Source: Nitrosopumilales archaeon UBA218 | Lineage (GTDB): Archaea; Thermoproteota; Nitrososphaeria; Nitrososphaerales; Nitrosopumilaceae | NCBI GenBank assembly: GCA_002499525.1 | Contig: DAMC01000041.1 | Location: 11,862-54,931, forward strand | Length of the DNA stretch: 43,070 nt | Reading direction: 5' to 3' | Shown here: piece after piece, positions 1 to 9,028 of the stretch | Layout: each line of letters begins with the position of its first letter | How positions within the stretch are numbered: the stretch's first letter is position 1 | Notes under the pieces: generated by a model | Seen by the model: the letters and a program-made list of their open reading frames with translations, nothing else | Database searches by the model: none | What the model was told of the DNA's origin: nothing | Made by a program: the position numbers and the translations under genes

Positions 1-1316
1 TTATACCATCGATTTTCAAGGCTGACAGTATTAGGAACCACTGGCTTCATTGATGCGGTCCAGTACAACGTATTGTTGAATCTTAGAATATCGTTGTCTC
101 CAAACGTGATGTATGGGATTAAGCCTATCTCGGGTTTGAGTTTAGCAAATGCGGCCTCCCAATCCCAAATTCTAATCGAATCAAGAACATCCTTATTGCT
201 TTCAATATAGCTTTTGATATTATTTGGGGAGACAGAAGTTAATTTCACATCATTAGGAGTCACTTTGACTTTGTCAAGCTCAGCAAGGTATCTGTTAAGT
301 GAGATTTGTTGTTGAGTATAAGGTCCGAGATACTCTATTTTTCTTGTGTCAGCAATACTGTTGTTGACTGCCATAATAGAGCCTGCGATGATACCAATTG
401 CGATAAGTGCAAAGATTCGGATGTAAAGATCTCGTTTAATCGGATGCGTGAGAACCTTGGAACGAATCTTATCAAAGATAGAAAATCCAACAAGTGCAGA
501 ACCTGCTGCCAAAGTTCCGCCAATTACATATTTTGTGTTGTAGTCAATTTGTTCTGTAAAAAACATGTTGATGCCAGCCCAAATTATTCCAATTCCGATT
601 ACTGCCTCTATGGTGGAGACATAATTGAGAAACTTGGGTTTACCTTGTGAAGAATCATAGATGTATGAAGTGAGAACACGAATTATTGAATGGAAGCCAA
701 CATAGATCACTAATCTTATTCCAATTACTCCTAAAATTGGCGGAATTATCAGTGTGAGTGTTGGAATTAATTCAATTACAGTTTGAGCACCGTCACTTCC
801 TTGCGGGGTACCAAATGGTAGTGAGAATAATTCTGGCAGTTTGTTAACTCCCAAATCATTGCCTTCTAGGATGTAAGTCAATCCCAAACCAAACATAATG
901 TTCACAAAGAATGCACCAAAGAGGAAAATCTTGGTTAATTGCCATATTGTAAATTGAGGAATACTCATCTTGTATTCCCTGAAGCTGGAAATGTTCTTAG
1001 ATACAGGATCGCTTCTTGACCTGTTTAGAAAAGTAATCATCACGTTAATAGAATACCAAACTACAGAAGAGCGATTTTTTACATCGACATTAACTAACGC
1101 TATTGCTGCAAGTACAACTGCAGAGATTAATGAGTATTGTAGTGGTTTTGTGAATTGAGAACCAAACTCACTCATATTCATTGATAATATGACTCCCTGA
1201 TTGCCAATCATTATCAGCACGGCAATACCAATAGCTACAACAATCCCAAAACGGATTAGCTTACCTGCATTTGGGGGTGGGCCATTAGATTGTGAAGAAG
1301 AATTATACAAATTCAA
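1..1316 (-). CDS. UPF0182-family multi-pass membrane protein (3' part outside window)
   Basis: The frame runs off the left edge, so the C-terminus is missing. Translation from a TTG at 1316 gives about 438 residues with roughly seven hydrophobic segments. The first lies near residues 22-42, others span about 120-290. A soluble, presumably extracellular part then contains IRIWDWEAAF, IPYITFGDNDI and ending SLENRWY. That order resembles the start of the large extracytoplasmic domain of UPF0182/COG1615 proteins, which has a similar 'IRLWD...YYSFPDVDVDRY' passage. The function of the family is unknown. An in-frame TAA lies 8 codons before the TTG, so the gene cannot begin much earlier; a second TTG two codons on is an alternative. 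It follows the primase genes on the same strand with a gap of about 47 nt. The family call is from remembered motifs. Confidence 0.72.
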   Translation of the reverse strand, partial: MNLYNSSSQSNGPPPNAGKLIRFGIVVAIGIAVLIMIGNQGVILSMNMSEFGSQFTKPLQYSLISAVVLAAIALVNVDVKNRSSVVWYSINVMITFLNRSRSDPVSKNISSFREYKMSIPQFTIWQLTKIFLFGAFFVNIMFGLGLTYILEGNDLGVNKLPELFSLPFGTPQGSDGAQTVIELIPTLTLIIPPILGVIGIRLVIYVGFHSIIRVLTSYIYDSSQGKPKFLNYVSTIEAVIGIGIIWAGINMFFTEQIDYNTKYVIGGTLAAGSALVGFSIFDKIRSKVLTHPIKRDLYIRIFALIAIGIIAGSIMAVNNSIADTRKIEYLGPYTQQQISLNRYLAELDKVKVTPNDVKLTSVSPNNIKSYIESNKDVLDSIRIWDWEAAFAKLKPEIGLIPYITFGDNDILRFNNTLYWTASMKPVVPNTVSLENRWY

Positions 1317-1363
1317 TTTCTCTGATTTTTGGATAAATTAATGTCTTAGGGGGGAATTTGCGC

Positions 1364-2482
1364 CTAGACTACACTAGCACAGCCCTTACAGAGAAGATAA
1401 ACTGCTGCATACTTTGGTATTGTAATCCGTTCTTTTTGGTAAGGCCCGAATTTTTTGTTTTTCAACTTGAACGAAACTGGGCAATTGGCCTCAACTGTGA
1501 CATCACTTTCATCGATAAAACAGGCATCCAATCCAGGATTGAATTTTGAAATATCTGTACAACGCATTTTTGTGAGACCAGACTTGGAGTTTATAGTACC
1601 ACCTAATCGAAAAATACGATGAACGTCAATTGTCACATTTGGATCTATCTTAACTCCAATTTCCTGTTGTAGTGATTCAATTTTTTTCTTAAAAGAAAAG
1701 TAACCATCAGATATAATTTGTTTTGATATTTTCTGTTTGTTTGATTTGGAGTTAAAAACTGCTCTTGAAACACGTCCAAGCCAACCTCGATCATCAAGAT
1801 CTGGAAAAGTGGATTTGGTAAAGTTGGTTCTTGCTCCAAATGTTTCAGGGATTGCTCCTCGAAATGTCAAATAATCAACTAATTCTGCTCTATGCCGAGA
1901 ATCTAGCTTTTCATATTCTGGAACTGATGCGTGAATGTGAAAGCCCTCATTACCGGAATAATACACGATAATATTTTCAGAGTAAATACCAAGATCTGTT
2001 GTGAGTATTGAAATTAGTTTGGTTACTTCTTTTTTTGCACCCAAGATGCATTCATTGCAGAGTAATGAGGTTGTCTCAAATTTTGTTGAATTACATTGTG
2101 GGCATGAATCTGTATTTGAAAAAACAGATGAACAGATACTACATTTTTTTGTAGTGTGACTAACACGACAAGGTAAATGAAGATCTTTTGCATCAATATC
2201 AAAAATCAAATCAGCATTTTGCCAGTCTTTTTCAGCCATTGGGAGATTTGGAAATGAATATTTTGCATTTGAACAATAAACATCAGATGGAATGTTCTTC
2301 ATTAGCATGAGATGCAATTCTTTATCTGATTTTAGAGAGATGTGTCTATTCATGCCAGAATTAAATTTTTGATAGCCAAACTCTCTCATCTCTGGGTTTT
2401 TTGGTGTGTGAATTAGATCAAAATGTTCAAAGTAGTATTTTTTGAAAGCATCCTCAAGAAATTTTACGTCCTTCTCATGCAT
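1364..2482 (-). CDS. priS: DNA primase small (catalytic) subunit PriS
   Basis: Catalytic subunit of the archaeal/eukaryotic primase, which makes RNA or DNA primers for replication. The 372-residue protein has the family landmarks: the metal-binding DxD motif in FDIDAKDL near residue 97, a zinc knuckle made of paired CxxC units (CSIC ... CPQC, about residues 114-130), the SGNEGFHIH motif (family SGxxGxHxx) near 176, and a C-terminal IDVHRIFRLGGTIN block (family DxHRLxRxPGTxxxK) near 284. Length is normal for archaeal PriS. The start overlaps the end of priL by 8 nt, so the two subunits are co-transcribed and probably translationally coupled. Transcription is away from the nfo gene. Confidence 0.95.
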   Translation of the reverse strand: MHEKDVKFLEDAFKKYYFEHFDLIHTPKNPEMREFGYQKFNSGMNRHISLKSDKELHLMLMKNIPSDVYCSNAKYSFPNLPMAEKDWQNADLIFDIDAKDLHLPCRVSHTTKKCSICSSVFSNTDSCPQCNSTKFETTSLLCNECILGAKKEVTKLISILTTDLGIYSENIIVYYSGNEGFHIHASVPEYEKLDSRHRAELVDYLTFRGAIPETFGARTNFTKSTFPDLDDRGWLGRVSRAVFNSKSNKQKISKQIISDGYFSFKKKIESLQQEIGVKIDPNVTIDVHRIFRLGGTINSKSGLTKMRCTDISKFNPGLDACFIDESDVTVEANCPVSFKLKNKKFGPYQKERITIPKYAAVYLLCKGCASVV

Positions 2483-3482
2483 TGGTAATCTTTTTCCTGC
2501 CGAATTGAAGTGGATTTACGATGTTTGCACATTCTGGTGTTGCAAAACAAAGGTTTTCACTTTTCAGCTTCTCACATGAAGGGCATGCGTATTTGGTGCC
2601 GCTCCCAAAGTTTCCTGCCAAATGTTTGAGTTGATAAAGTGTGATTTTTTCGTTGTAGTCAGGTGCATTTTTGAAAAGCGGTGCTACTTCTTCAATTGTT
2701 TGTCCCTTGTTTAGCAGATAAGTAGCCAACATGAATCTACCAGAATGAGGTAAATTTTCTCCCTTGGAGAGAATTTCAAGGGCGTGTTTTACACATGGGG
2801 GTTGCTCGGTTGTTTCAATAATTTGAACCTTGAATTTTTTTGCTAAATCAAGTAGTGTATTGATTGAGCTTCTAAAAGATTCTGGGAGATCAGGAATGTT
2901 AGCAGAATTAATTTTTTTGCTGATATAATTGTCAAGCTCTTTTCTAATGAGTCGAACTGCTTCATGAGCAGATAGGAAGACGTTGCCGCCATCGACTAGT
3001 CGATTGACAAGTTTCCATTCCTGCTCATGGAAATGTACTGCGTGCATCAGATAATCAGATGCAGGAATTACAAAATAATCTCCAGATTTTGTTACATTCA
3101 TGGAAAATAAGTCTTTGATGATCTTAATTGCCAGCTCATCGTTTGTGTGTAAATTAACAAGATCTTTTTCCAAGAATTTTTCCGCACGCCGAGCCTCTGA
3201 TAGGGAAAATCGTTTGATCAAAGTGTTCATTCCGGATTGCTTTAGTAAGATTACTGCAATAAGAAACGAGAATACTTCTTTATCTAAATTTTTAATAGAA
3301 AAATCAGAGTTGAATATTTTTCCATCAGCTGCAGTTTGTATTCTATTAATAGCCAGTTCAATTATGGGTTTTAAATCAGAATCACTCCCAAATTGTTCCA
3401 GAGTGAATCCTTTTTCGCGCAGATAATTCCCTGCCTCTGTGAGAAACGGATATTTTGCAATTTCTTCCGTCCCTAGTTTCAT
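2475..3482 (-). CDS. priL: DNA primase large subunit PriL
   Basis: Non-catalytic primase subunit that binds PriS and carries the iron-sulfur domain regulating initiation. The protein is 335 residues and mostly helical. Candidate [4Fe-4S] cysteines are C230 (in QPPCVKH) and a C-terminal cluster C300, C303, C312 and C318 within the YACPSC...LCF..PEC segment. The family uses four, so one of these five is probably not a ligand. It is the first gene of the priL-priS operon and is divergent from nfo across a 60-80 nt promoter region. Confidence 0.92.
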   Translation of the reverse strand: MKLGTEEIAKYPFLTEAGNYLREKGFTLEQFGSDSDLKPIIELAINRIQTAADGKIFNSDFSIKNLDKEVFSFLIAVILLKQSGMNTLIKRFSLSEARRAEKFLEKDLVNLHTNDELAIKIIKDLFSMNVTKSGDYFVIPASDYLMHAVHFHEQEWKLVNRLVDGGNVFLSAHEAVRLIRKELDNYISKKINSANIPDLPESFRSSINTLLDLAKKFKVQIIETTEQPPCVKHALEILSKGENLPHSGRFMLATYLLNKGQTIEEVAPLFKNAPDYNEKITLYQLKHLAGNFGSGTKYACPSCEKLKSENLCFATPECANIVNPLQFGRKKITNA

Positions 3483-3563
3483 AACTTCATTACAAAATTT
3501 CTAGTTAAAAATTAGTCTTTGAGATTGATTTTGGTTTAAATTATGAGAAGGTATCATTCTTGT

Positions 3564-4403
3564 ATGCGAGTAGGATTGCATGTTTCAATTTCGGGCTCGC
3601 TCTCGGCTGCCATAGATAATGCTGTAGAAAGAGAATGTAATGCTTTTCAGATATTCACCCGTAGTCCCAGAATGTGGACTGCAAAAGATATTCCTAAGAA
3701 AGATTCGCAGGAATTTAGGGAAAAACTTGCCGCTAGTGGAATTGACAAGTTAGCAACAGTAGCACATATGCCCTATCTACCAAATTTGGCATCGCCCAAT
3801 CCAGCAACACATGCAAAATCTGTCTCTGTTTTAGTCAAGGAGGTTCAGAGATGCGGAGAATTAGGCATACCTTTCTTGGTTGCACATCTAGGTAGCCATA
3901 TGGGTGAGGGGGAAGACAAAGGTATTTCGCAGTTGGTAAAGGCATTTGATAAAGCTGCCGAGACAAAAAACGATGTAATGATATTATTAGAAAATACTGC
4001 TGGACAAAAAAATTCTGTTGGTTCTGAATTTATCCAGTGGGCAGAAATTTTTTCTAAACTCAAGTCCAAAAACAGATTTGGTGTGTGTCTTGATACTTGT
4101 CATGCGTTTGCATACGGTTATGATCTAAGAACGGAGAAAGATGTTTCTGATACTTTTAAAAAATTTGATGATTCTATTGGATTTGAAAATCTAAAGATTT
4201 TGCACTTGAATGACTCTAAAGGTGAATTAGGTTCAAACCTAGATAGACATGAGCACATCGGATTAGGTAAAATTGGTGAGAAGGGAATTGCAGCAGTGGT
4301 AAAGTTAATGAACAAAAAAGATATTCCGATAATTTTGGAAACACCGATTGATGATACGCGTGATGACTTTGGAAATATTAAAAAGGTAAAAGAGATTGCA
4401 TAG
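3564..4403 (+). CDS. nfo: Endonuclease IV (AP endonuclease)
   Basis: Class II AP endonuclease of the base-excision repair pathway, a TIM barrel with three zinc ions. All metal-ligand motifs are present in order: H in VAHMPYLPN, H in VAHLGSH, E in LLENTAGQ, D and H in CLDTCHAFAYGYD, H in LHLNDSKG, the DRHEHIG pair, and E in ILETP. I prefer the ATG at 3564 (MRVGLHVS, the usual family N-terminus) over the in-frame ATG at 3543. A TTTAAA box at 3535-3540 sits 27 nt before 3564, as expected for a leaderless archaeal mRNA, whereas it nearly touches 3543. The product is 279 residues, close to the bacterial enzyme. The gene is divergent from priL and followed 35 nt later by glyS. Confidence 0.93.
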   Translation: MRVGLHVSISGSLSAAIDNAVERECNAFQIFTRSPRMWTAKDIPKKDSQEFREKLAASGIDKLATVAHMPYLPNLASPNPATHAKSVSVLVKEVQRCGELGIPFLVAHLGSHMGEGEDKGISQLVKAFDKAAETKNDVMILLENTAGQKNSVGSEFIQWAEIFSKLKSKNRFGVCLDTCHAFAYGYDLRTEKDVSDTFKKFDDSIGFENLKILHLNDSKGELGSNLDRHEHIGLGKIGEKGIAAVVKLMNKKDIPIILETPIDDTRDDFGNIKKVKEIA

Positions 4404-4438
4404 CTTGAAATTTATTCCAATGATATAGTTGAGCTATT

Positions 4439-5896
4439 ATGAATTATGATACAGTAATGCAATTAGCACTTGAACGTGGTTTCTATTTTCCAAGCTGTGA
4501 AATTTATGCTGATGCACAAGCAGGATTTTGGGAATATGGTCCGTCTGGTGTCTCGATTAAAACTAAATTCATAGAGTTATGGAGGCGCGAATTATTGCGT
4601 CGCGATGGAATGTTGGAAATTGACGGTTCACAAATCATGTCAAAATCTGTATTTGAAGCGTCAGGTCATTTAGCAAGCTTTGCAGATCCTGTGGTTCGCT
4701 GCATTAGTTGTAAACTAAATTACAGAGTAGACAAGCTGATCTACGAGCAAACAAAAATAGAAATCCCAGAGAGTTCAGATTTAGTAGAATTTGATAAGAT
4801 TGTGACTGAAAAAAATATTCGTTGCCCCAAGTGTAAGGGTGAATTTGAAAGAACACGAAAATTCAACATGATGTTCAAGGTTGAAATTGGTCCAGAAGCA
4901 GAAGCTGCGTATCTTAGGCCTGAAACATGTCAATCCATTTTTGTTGATTTCCCACGTCTATTCAAAACTATGAGAGGTAAGCTTCCACTAGGGGTTGCGC
5001 AAATTGGAAAAAGTTTTCGAAATGAGATCTCACCACGACAATCTTTGTTGAGACTAAGAGAATTTTATCAAGCAGAAATTGAGGTTTTTTGTAATCCTAC
5101 AAAACTAAATGAGCTGGAAAGATTCGAGGAAGTCAAAAACACTGTGATTCGATTATGGATTGATAATTCTCTCAAATCTATGACATGCCAAGAGGCAGTA
5201 GAATCAGGAATCATACCTAACAAGTTTGTTGCATATTATCTTGGTTTATTGACCGAGTTTTATGAGCGAACTGGAATAGATGTAACAAAATCTAGATTCC
5301 GAAGACTAGGAGAAAAAGAAAAGGCATTCTATGCTAGTGTGGCATTTGATTTTGAAGTACAGACCACGATTGGTTGGTTGGAACTTGTGGCTTGTAATTA
5401 CAGATCTGATTATGATCTGATGAGTCATGCCACAAAATCTAGAGAAAAATTTGAAGTTATTGATGAAGAACAAAAAGTATTGCCACATGTATTTGAGATT
5501 TCAATGGGAATTGACCGTTCATTGTATACTATTTTGGAACATGGTTTACGAGAAGAGAAAGAGCATGATAGAACTGTATTGTCCATCAAGCCATATTTGG
5601 CACCAATTCATGTCGGAGTTTTGTCTTTAGTCAAGAAGGATGGATTAAAGGAAAAAACTGATGAGATATTTATGAAAATTAAAAGAAAATATGATGCATT
5701 TTTAGATCATTCTGGAGCAATTGGTCGTAGATATAGAAGATTGGATGAAGTAGGCGCTCCATTTGCGATAACTGTAGACCATCAAACATTACAAGACGAA
5801 ACAGTTACTTTGAGAAGACGGGATTCTATGGCGCAGGAAAGAATCAAGATCTCGGATTTAGATTCAGTTCTATCCAAAGAGGTATCTTTTCCATAA
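4439..5896 (+). CDS. glyS: Glycyl-tRNA synthetase (alpha2, archaeal/eukaryotic type)
   Basis: Class II aminoacyl-tRNA synthetase that charges tRNA-Gly. The 485-residue protein begins with the typical helix and GFWEYGPSG passage. An inserted zinc-binding region has paired CxxC motifs (CISC near residue 88, CPKC near 125). Class II motif 2 is FRNEISPRQ ... REFYQAEIE (about 195-217), and motif 3 is EISMGIDRSLYTILEHG (about 353-369). The C-terminus (about 385-485) is the anticodon-binding domain, with the conserved GAIGRRYRRLDEVGAPFAI-like stretch. It is somewhat shorter than many archaeal homologs of about 570 residues. The start lies 35 nt after nfo on the same strand. Confidence 0.95.
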   Translation: MNYDTVMQLALERGFYFPSCEIYADAQAGFWEYGPSGVSIKTKFIELWRRELLRRDGMLEIDGSQIMSKSVFEASGHLASFADPVVRCISCKLNYRVDKLIYEQTKIEIPESSDLVEFDKIVTEKNIRCPKCKGEFERTRKFNMMFKVEIGPEAEAAYLRPETCQSIFVDFPRLFKTMRGKLPLGVAQIGKSFRNEISPRQSLLRLREFYQAEIEVFCNPTKLNELERFEEVKNTVIRLWIDNSLKSMTCQEAVESGIIPNKFVAYYLGLLTEFYERTGIDVTKSRFRRLGEKEKAFYASVAFDFEVQTTIGWLELVACNYRSDYDLMSHATKSREKFEVIDEEQKVLPHVFEISMGIDRSLYTILEHGLREEKEHDRTVLSIKPYLAPIHVGVLSLVKKDGLKEKTDEIFMKIKRKYDAFLDHSGAIGRRYRRLDEVGAPFAITVDHQTLQDETVTLRRRDSMAQERIKISDLDSVLSKEVSFP

Positions 5897-6030
5897 TAGC
5901 ATTGATGAGTATAGATCTGATTATTACTCTAACTTTTAATTAGTATTTACAAGATAATTATTTTATTCAAAAAAAGAGATAAGATAGATCTTAGAAATAA
6001 AGAAACAAAAAGAATTTCGTCTGTCAAACT

Positions 6031-6681
6031 CTATTCGTAAGTAGAGGAGCTTGATTGGGACGAAAGTCCAGATGGTGAGGGGACGGATGGAAATCTGTCT
6101 CCAATTTGTTGTTCTGCAACTGCTGATGCTTCTTGTAAGATCTTTTCAGTTTCTTCGCTAGAAACGTCAGATCCGACGTTGAATGCATCTCCTGCAAGTG
6201 AGTCCATCATGAGACCGCTGAGTGTTTGTGTCATTGCATTTAGTTCAGCATCTGCTTCAGGCATAAATCGTCCTAGAGATGATTTGAGGCCCTTCATTGT
6301 CGACATTGCTGGACCTATTGCTACCATTGCATCACCCAGATCATGGATGGTGGTAAGGCGCAATTGTACTTGCTCTAGTGCCATTCTTGCATTGCCTAAC
6401 ATTTTTGTGACTTTGCGAATTTCAGCTAGTTCGTTTGATAAGACGCGACTTGCACTTGTGTCGTGCTGTTGCATTGCAGTTACGATTCGTTTGAATAGTT
6501 GAGCATCACGTTCATGCAATTTATTTAACATTGAATCCATTTTTGAGATTTGTAGTTGCAGTTTGTTGACTGCGGTTTGAATTCTTGGTTTCAATGCTCC
6601 TTGTGGTTTAACAGAGTCTCGAAGTCTGTCTGCCACGCTTGCAGTGTCCTGACGTGCCCAATTTTTCTCGAAGCCGGTCAT
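6031..6681 (-). CDS. cdvB: ESCRT-III/Snf7-family protein, CdvB paralog
   Basis: ESCRT-III homolog of the archaeal Cdv division system, expected to polymerise on the inner membrane at midcell and to be remodelled by the AAA ATPase CdvC. The 216-residue protein is highly helical and charged, with the Snf7 core at about residues 25-165 (ALKPRIQTAVNKLQLQISKM, then RIVTAMQQHD). A flexible Ser/Pro tail contains GDRFPSVPSP, resembling the MIM2-type proline motif that CdvB-family proteins use to bind the CdvC MIT domain. It lacks the extra C-terminal winged-helix segment of the main Sulfolobus CdvB, so it is more like the CdvB1/B2 paralogs. A second, clearly related copy lies at 30672-31313. It is transcribed divergently from the racemase-like gene. 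Confidence 0.9.
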   Translation of the reverse strand: MTGFEKNWARQDTASVADRLRDSVKPQGALKPRIQTAVNKLQLQISKMDSMLNKLHERDAQLFKRIVTAMQQHDTSASRVLSNELAEIRKVTKMLGNARMALEQVQLRLTTIHDLGDAMVAIGPAMSTMKGLKSSLGRFMPEADAELNAMTQTLSGLMMDSLAGDAFNVGSDVSSEETEKILQEASAVAEQQIGDRFPSVPSPSGLSSQSSSSTYE

Positions 6682-6787
6682 GAAGCAGAGTTTTAGATTT
6701 TCTTCTTAATAGAAATAGTGTATTTTAGTGAGCTAGAAACTAAATTTAGCTAACAAGATGTAAATTTACTCGATTAAAATTTACTTC

Positions 6788-7528
6788 ATGAAAATAGCAG
6801 TATTTGATTCTGGCATGGGATCCTTGTCGATAATTAAATCCATCCAAAAAGTCACTAAAGCGGAAATAATCTATTTTGCAGATCAAAAAAATTATCCATA
6901 TGGAAAAAAATCAAAATCAGAGCTCAAGAAAATAATTCAAACAACTATCACAAAGATTAAACAAAAATTTGAACCAGACATGATTATTATTGCATCAAAC
7001 ACTCCATCGATTTTATTTTCCGAATTTTTGAATGGTGATATAATTGGAGTATTACCACCAGTTAAATTAGCTTCAAAAATATCAAAAACAAAAAATATTG
7101 CCATTCTTGCTACATCTGCAACAATAAAAAGTAAGGAACTTAATTTATTTATCAAAAAAGAATCAATTGGTGTTAACGTAAAAAGAATTGATGCATCAGA
7201 GTTGATAGATCTTGTTGAGAGTGGAAAATTTTTAACAAATAAAAAATTTTGTAGAAAAATTATTCGTAGTATAGGAAAGCATTTTGAAGGAATCGATGTA
7301 ATAACATTATCAAGTACTCATTTACCTTTTTTATTACCACTACTAAAAACAGAGTTTAGATCTATCAAGTTTTTAGATCCGGCAGAATCTATAGCAAAAA
7401 AAATTTCTCTTAGGATGAAGAAATCAAAACGAAATAGGTTAAGAATTTACACATCAAAGGAACCGAAGATTTTACAAAGAAATTTACAAAGAATTGGAAT
7501 TAAAAATAGGGTTAATTTTTTGGCTTAG
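6788..7528 (+). CDS. Glutamate/aspartate racemase-family protein lacking both catalytic cysteines
   Basis: The 246-residue protein has the MurI fold landmarks. FDSGMGSLSI (residues 6-15) matches the FDSGxGGLSV start, YPYGKKS (36-42) matches the YPYGxKS loop, IIIASNTPS (66-74) matches IIVACNTAS, and LSSTHLP (174-180) matches LGCTHYP. Both catalytic cysteines of the two-base racemase mechanism are serine here (Ser70 and Ser176), while the flanking N, T and H residues are kept. Ordinary racemase activity is therefore doubtful; it may be a pseudoenzyme or catalyse another reaction. Archaea of this group make no peptidoglycan, so a MurI role is not expected. The codon composition is AT-rich and lysine-rich. 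The 3' end overlaps cbiF convergently by 17 nt. Confidence 0.75.
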   Translation: MKIAVFDSGMGSLSIIKSIQKVTKAEIIYFADQKNYPYGKKSKSELKKIIQTTITKIKQKFEPDMIIIASNTPSILFSEFLNGDIIGVLPPVKLASKISKTKNIAILATSATIKSKELNLFIKKESIGVNVKRIDASELIDLVESGKFLTNKKFCRKIIRSIGKHFEGIDVITLSSTHLPFLLPLLKTEFRSIKFLDPAESIAKKISLRMKKSKRNRLRIYTSKEPKILQRNLQRIGIKNRVNFLA

Positions 7529-8279
7529 CCTTTCTATATCCGTGACTAAATGTTTTATCGTATAATTTGGAATACTCGTAAGATTTAGGTTGAATTACGT
7601 CTCCAACTATTACAATTGCAGTACGAGAAATTTTTTCTGCCCAAACCTTTTTGGTGATATCCTCCAAAGTGCCTATGAGAATTTTTTGATCCGGCCAACT
7701 TGCACGATATACTACGGCAACAGGCGTGGTTTGTGGGTATCCTCCCTTGATTGCTTCTTTTACTATGTCAGAAATGAGGTGGACACTTAGATAGAAAATC
7801 ATGGTGGCTTTGTGCTTGGCCAACTCTGAGATTTGTTCTTCTTTTGGTACCTTGGTGCGCTTTTCTGCACGTGTAATAATCATGGTTTGAGTGACTCCGG
7901 GCAGGGTTAGCTGTAATCCTAGTGCAGCTGAAGAGGCAAGAAATGATGTAACGCCTGGTACGACAATACATTCGATTCCGTCTTTTTGTAAGTTATCAGT
8001 TTGTTCTCTGATTGCTCCATATACAGCAGGATCACCATCATGTAGACGTATGACTAGTTTTCCTTTTTCTGCATTTTTTTTGAGAATATCAAAGATTTCT
8101 TCGCGTACTAGACTGGCAGCATCATGAGTTGTTGCTTTTTTACATAGTTTCATTATTTGAACTGGAATGAGAGATCCAGAGTAAACTACAACATCTGCTT
8201 TTTGTAGTAATTTTTTGGCTTTAACTGTGATCAATTCTGGATCTCCAGGTCCACATCCGACAAAGTATACTCTAGACAC
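7512..8279 (-). CDS. cbiF: Cobalt-precorrin-4 C11-methyltransferase
   Basis: SAM-dependent methyltransferase of the cobalamin corrin-ring pathway. The 255-residue protein opens with VYFVGCGPGDPELITVKA, the SAM-binding loop of the tetrapyrrole methylase family. It has RLHDGDPAVYGAI (about residues 79-91) and ECIVVPGVTSF (about 104-114), then GVTQTMIITRAEKRTKVP. The latter block and the opening are typical of the CbiF/CobM branch. The gene overlaps cbiL by 8 nt and is the last gene of a cbiT-cbiL-cbiF run. Thaumarchaea are known cobalamin producers. Confidence 0.9.
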   Translation of the reverse strand: MSRVYFVGCGPGDPELITVKAKKLLQKADVVVYSGSLIPVQIMKLCKKATTHDAASLVREEIFDILKKNAEKGKLVIRLHDGDPAVYGAIREQTDNLQKDGIECIVVPGVTSFLASSAALGLQLTLPGVTQTMIITRAEKRTKVPKEEQISELAKHKATMIFYLSVHLISDIVKEAIKGGYPQTTPVAVVYRASWPDQKILIGTLEDITKKVWAEKISRTAIVIVGDVIQPKSYEYSKLYDKTFSHGYRKAKPKN

Positions 8280-9003
8280 GTTTTACCACCATTATTGAGA
8301 AATATTTTGTAGTCATTGTATTTTCATTGACTTCACCTAATGTCATTTTTCTTACAATTTCATTTGGCGTACCCAAATCTTGACCTATTGCAAATATGGA
8401 ATCGTTGGAGAATCCAGCTTCTCTTAGTAATTTTATAACTTGATCAAAATATCTTCCATCTTTTAGAAATATCATTGTATCACAGTTTTTTGCAGTTTCC
8501 TTTACTCTAGATAGATCATAACAGGATGGTATCACTGCCATTGTCTCGGCTCCTTCTGCCAAACTGATTCCTGCCTTTGATGCAAACGTAAACATGGAAA
8601 CAATTCCAGGGATGACATTAATTTTGATTTCTGGATATTGTAATTGCAGTTGTCTGTGCAGGTATATCCAAGTGCTATACAGATATGGATCTCCTACGGT
8701 TAGATAGACTACCTTTTTTCCTTCTAAAACTTTACGTGCTAAAATTTTTGTATTTTTATCCCAGGTTGTTTCAAGTGTGTCTTTGTCTTTTACCATTGGA
8801 AAAACTAGATTTACGATTTCGGGCATTTTTGATTTATCTAATAATGATTCTACGACAGACAAAGCAATACTAGGCTTATCCTCTTTGGCAGTAGGACATG
8901 CAATGATTTCTGCTTCCTGAATTGCTTTAACGCCCTTTACAGTGAGTAACTCGGGATCCCCAGGACCACATCCGACACATATCAAATCATGCATGGTAAC
9001 CAA
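8272..9003 (-). CDS. cbiL: Precorrin-2 / cobalt-factor II C20-methyltransferase
   Basis: Tetrapyrrole methylase that methylates C20 of the corrin precursor. The 243-residue protein has the SAM loop LICVGCGPGDPELLTVKG near residue 6, then IIACPTAKEDKPSIAL, a substrate-loop passage typical of CbiL/CobI. VYLTVGDPYLYSTWIYL (about 95-111) and INVIPGIVSM (about 125-134) follow. Either the ATG at 9003 or the one at 8994 (MHDLICVG) could be the start. It overlaps cbiF by 8 nt and starts 25 nt after cbiT ends. Confidence 0.88.
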   Translation of the reverse strand: MVTMHDLICVGCGPGDPELLTVKGVKAIQEAEIIACPTAKEDKPSIALSVVESLLDKSKMPEIVNLVFPMVKDKDTLETTWDKNTKILARKVLEGKKVVYLTVGDPYLYSTWIYLHRQLQLQYPEIKINVIPGIVSMFTFASKAGISLAEGAETMAVIPSCYDLSRVKETAKNCDTMIFLKDGRYFDQVIKLLREAGFSNDSIFAIGQDLGTPNEIVRKMTLGEVNENTMTTKYFSIMVVKRV

Positions 9004-9028
9004 AAAATTTTCCTAGTTAAAAGCGAAT

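Noticed and set aside
306..650. 114-residue plus-strand open frame
   Set aside because: Antisense to the UPF0182 membrane-protein frame, which reads continuously with conserved motifs; the plus-strand product looks like random Cys/Asn-rich sequence.
3543..3563. Upstream ATG of nfo giving seven extra residues
   Set aside because: The TATA-like box almost abuts it, while 3564 has ideal leaderless spacing and the family N-terminus.
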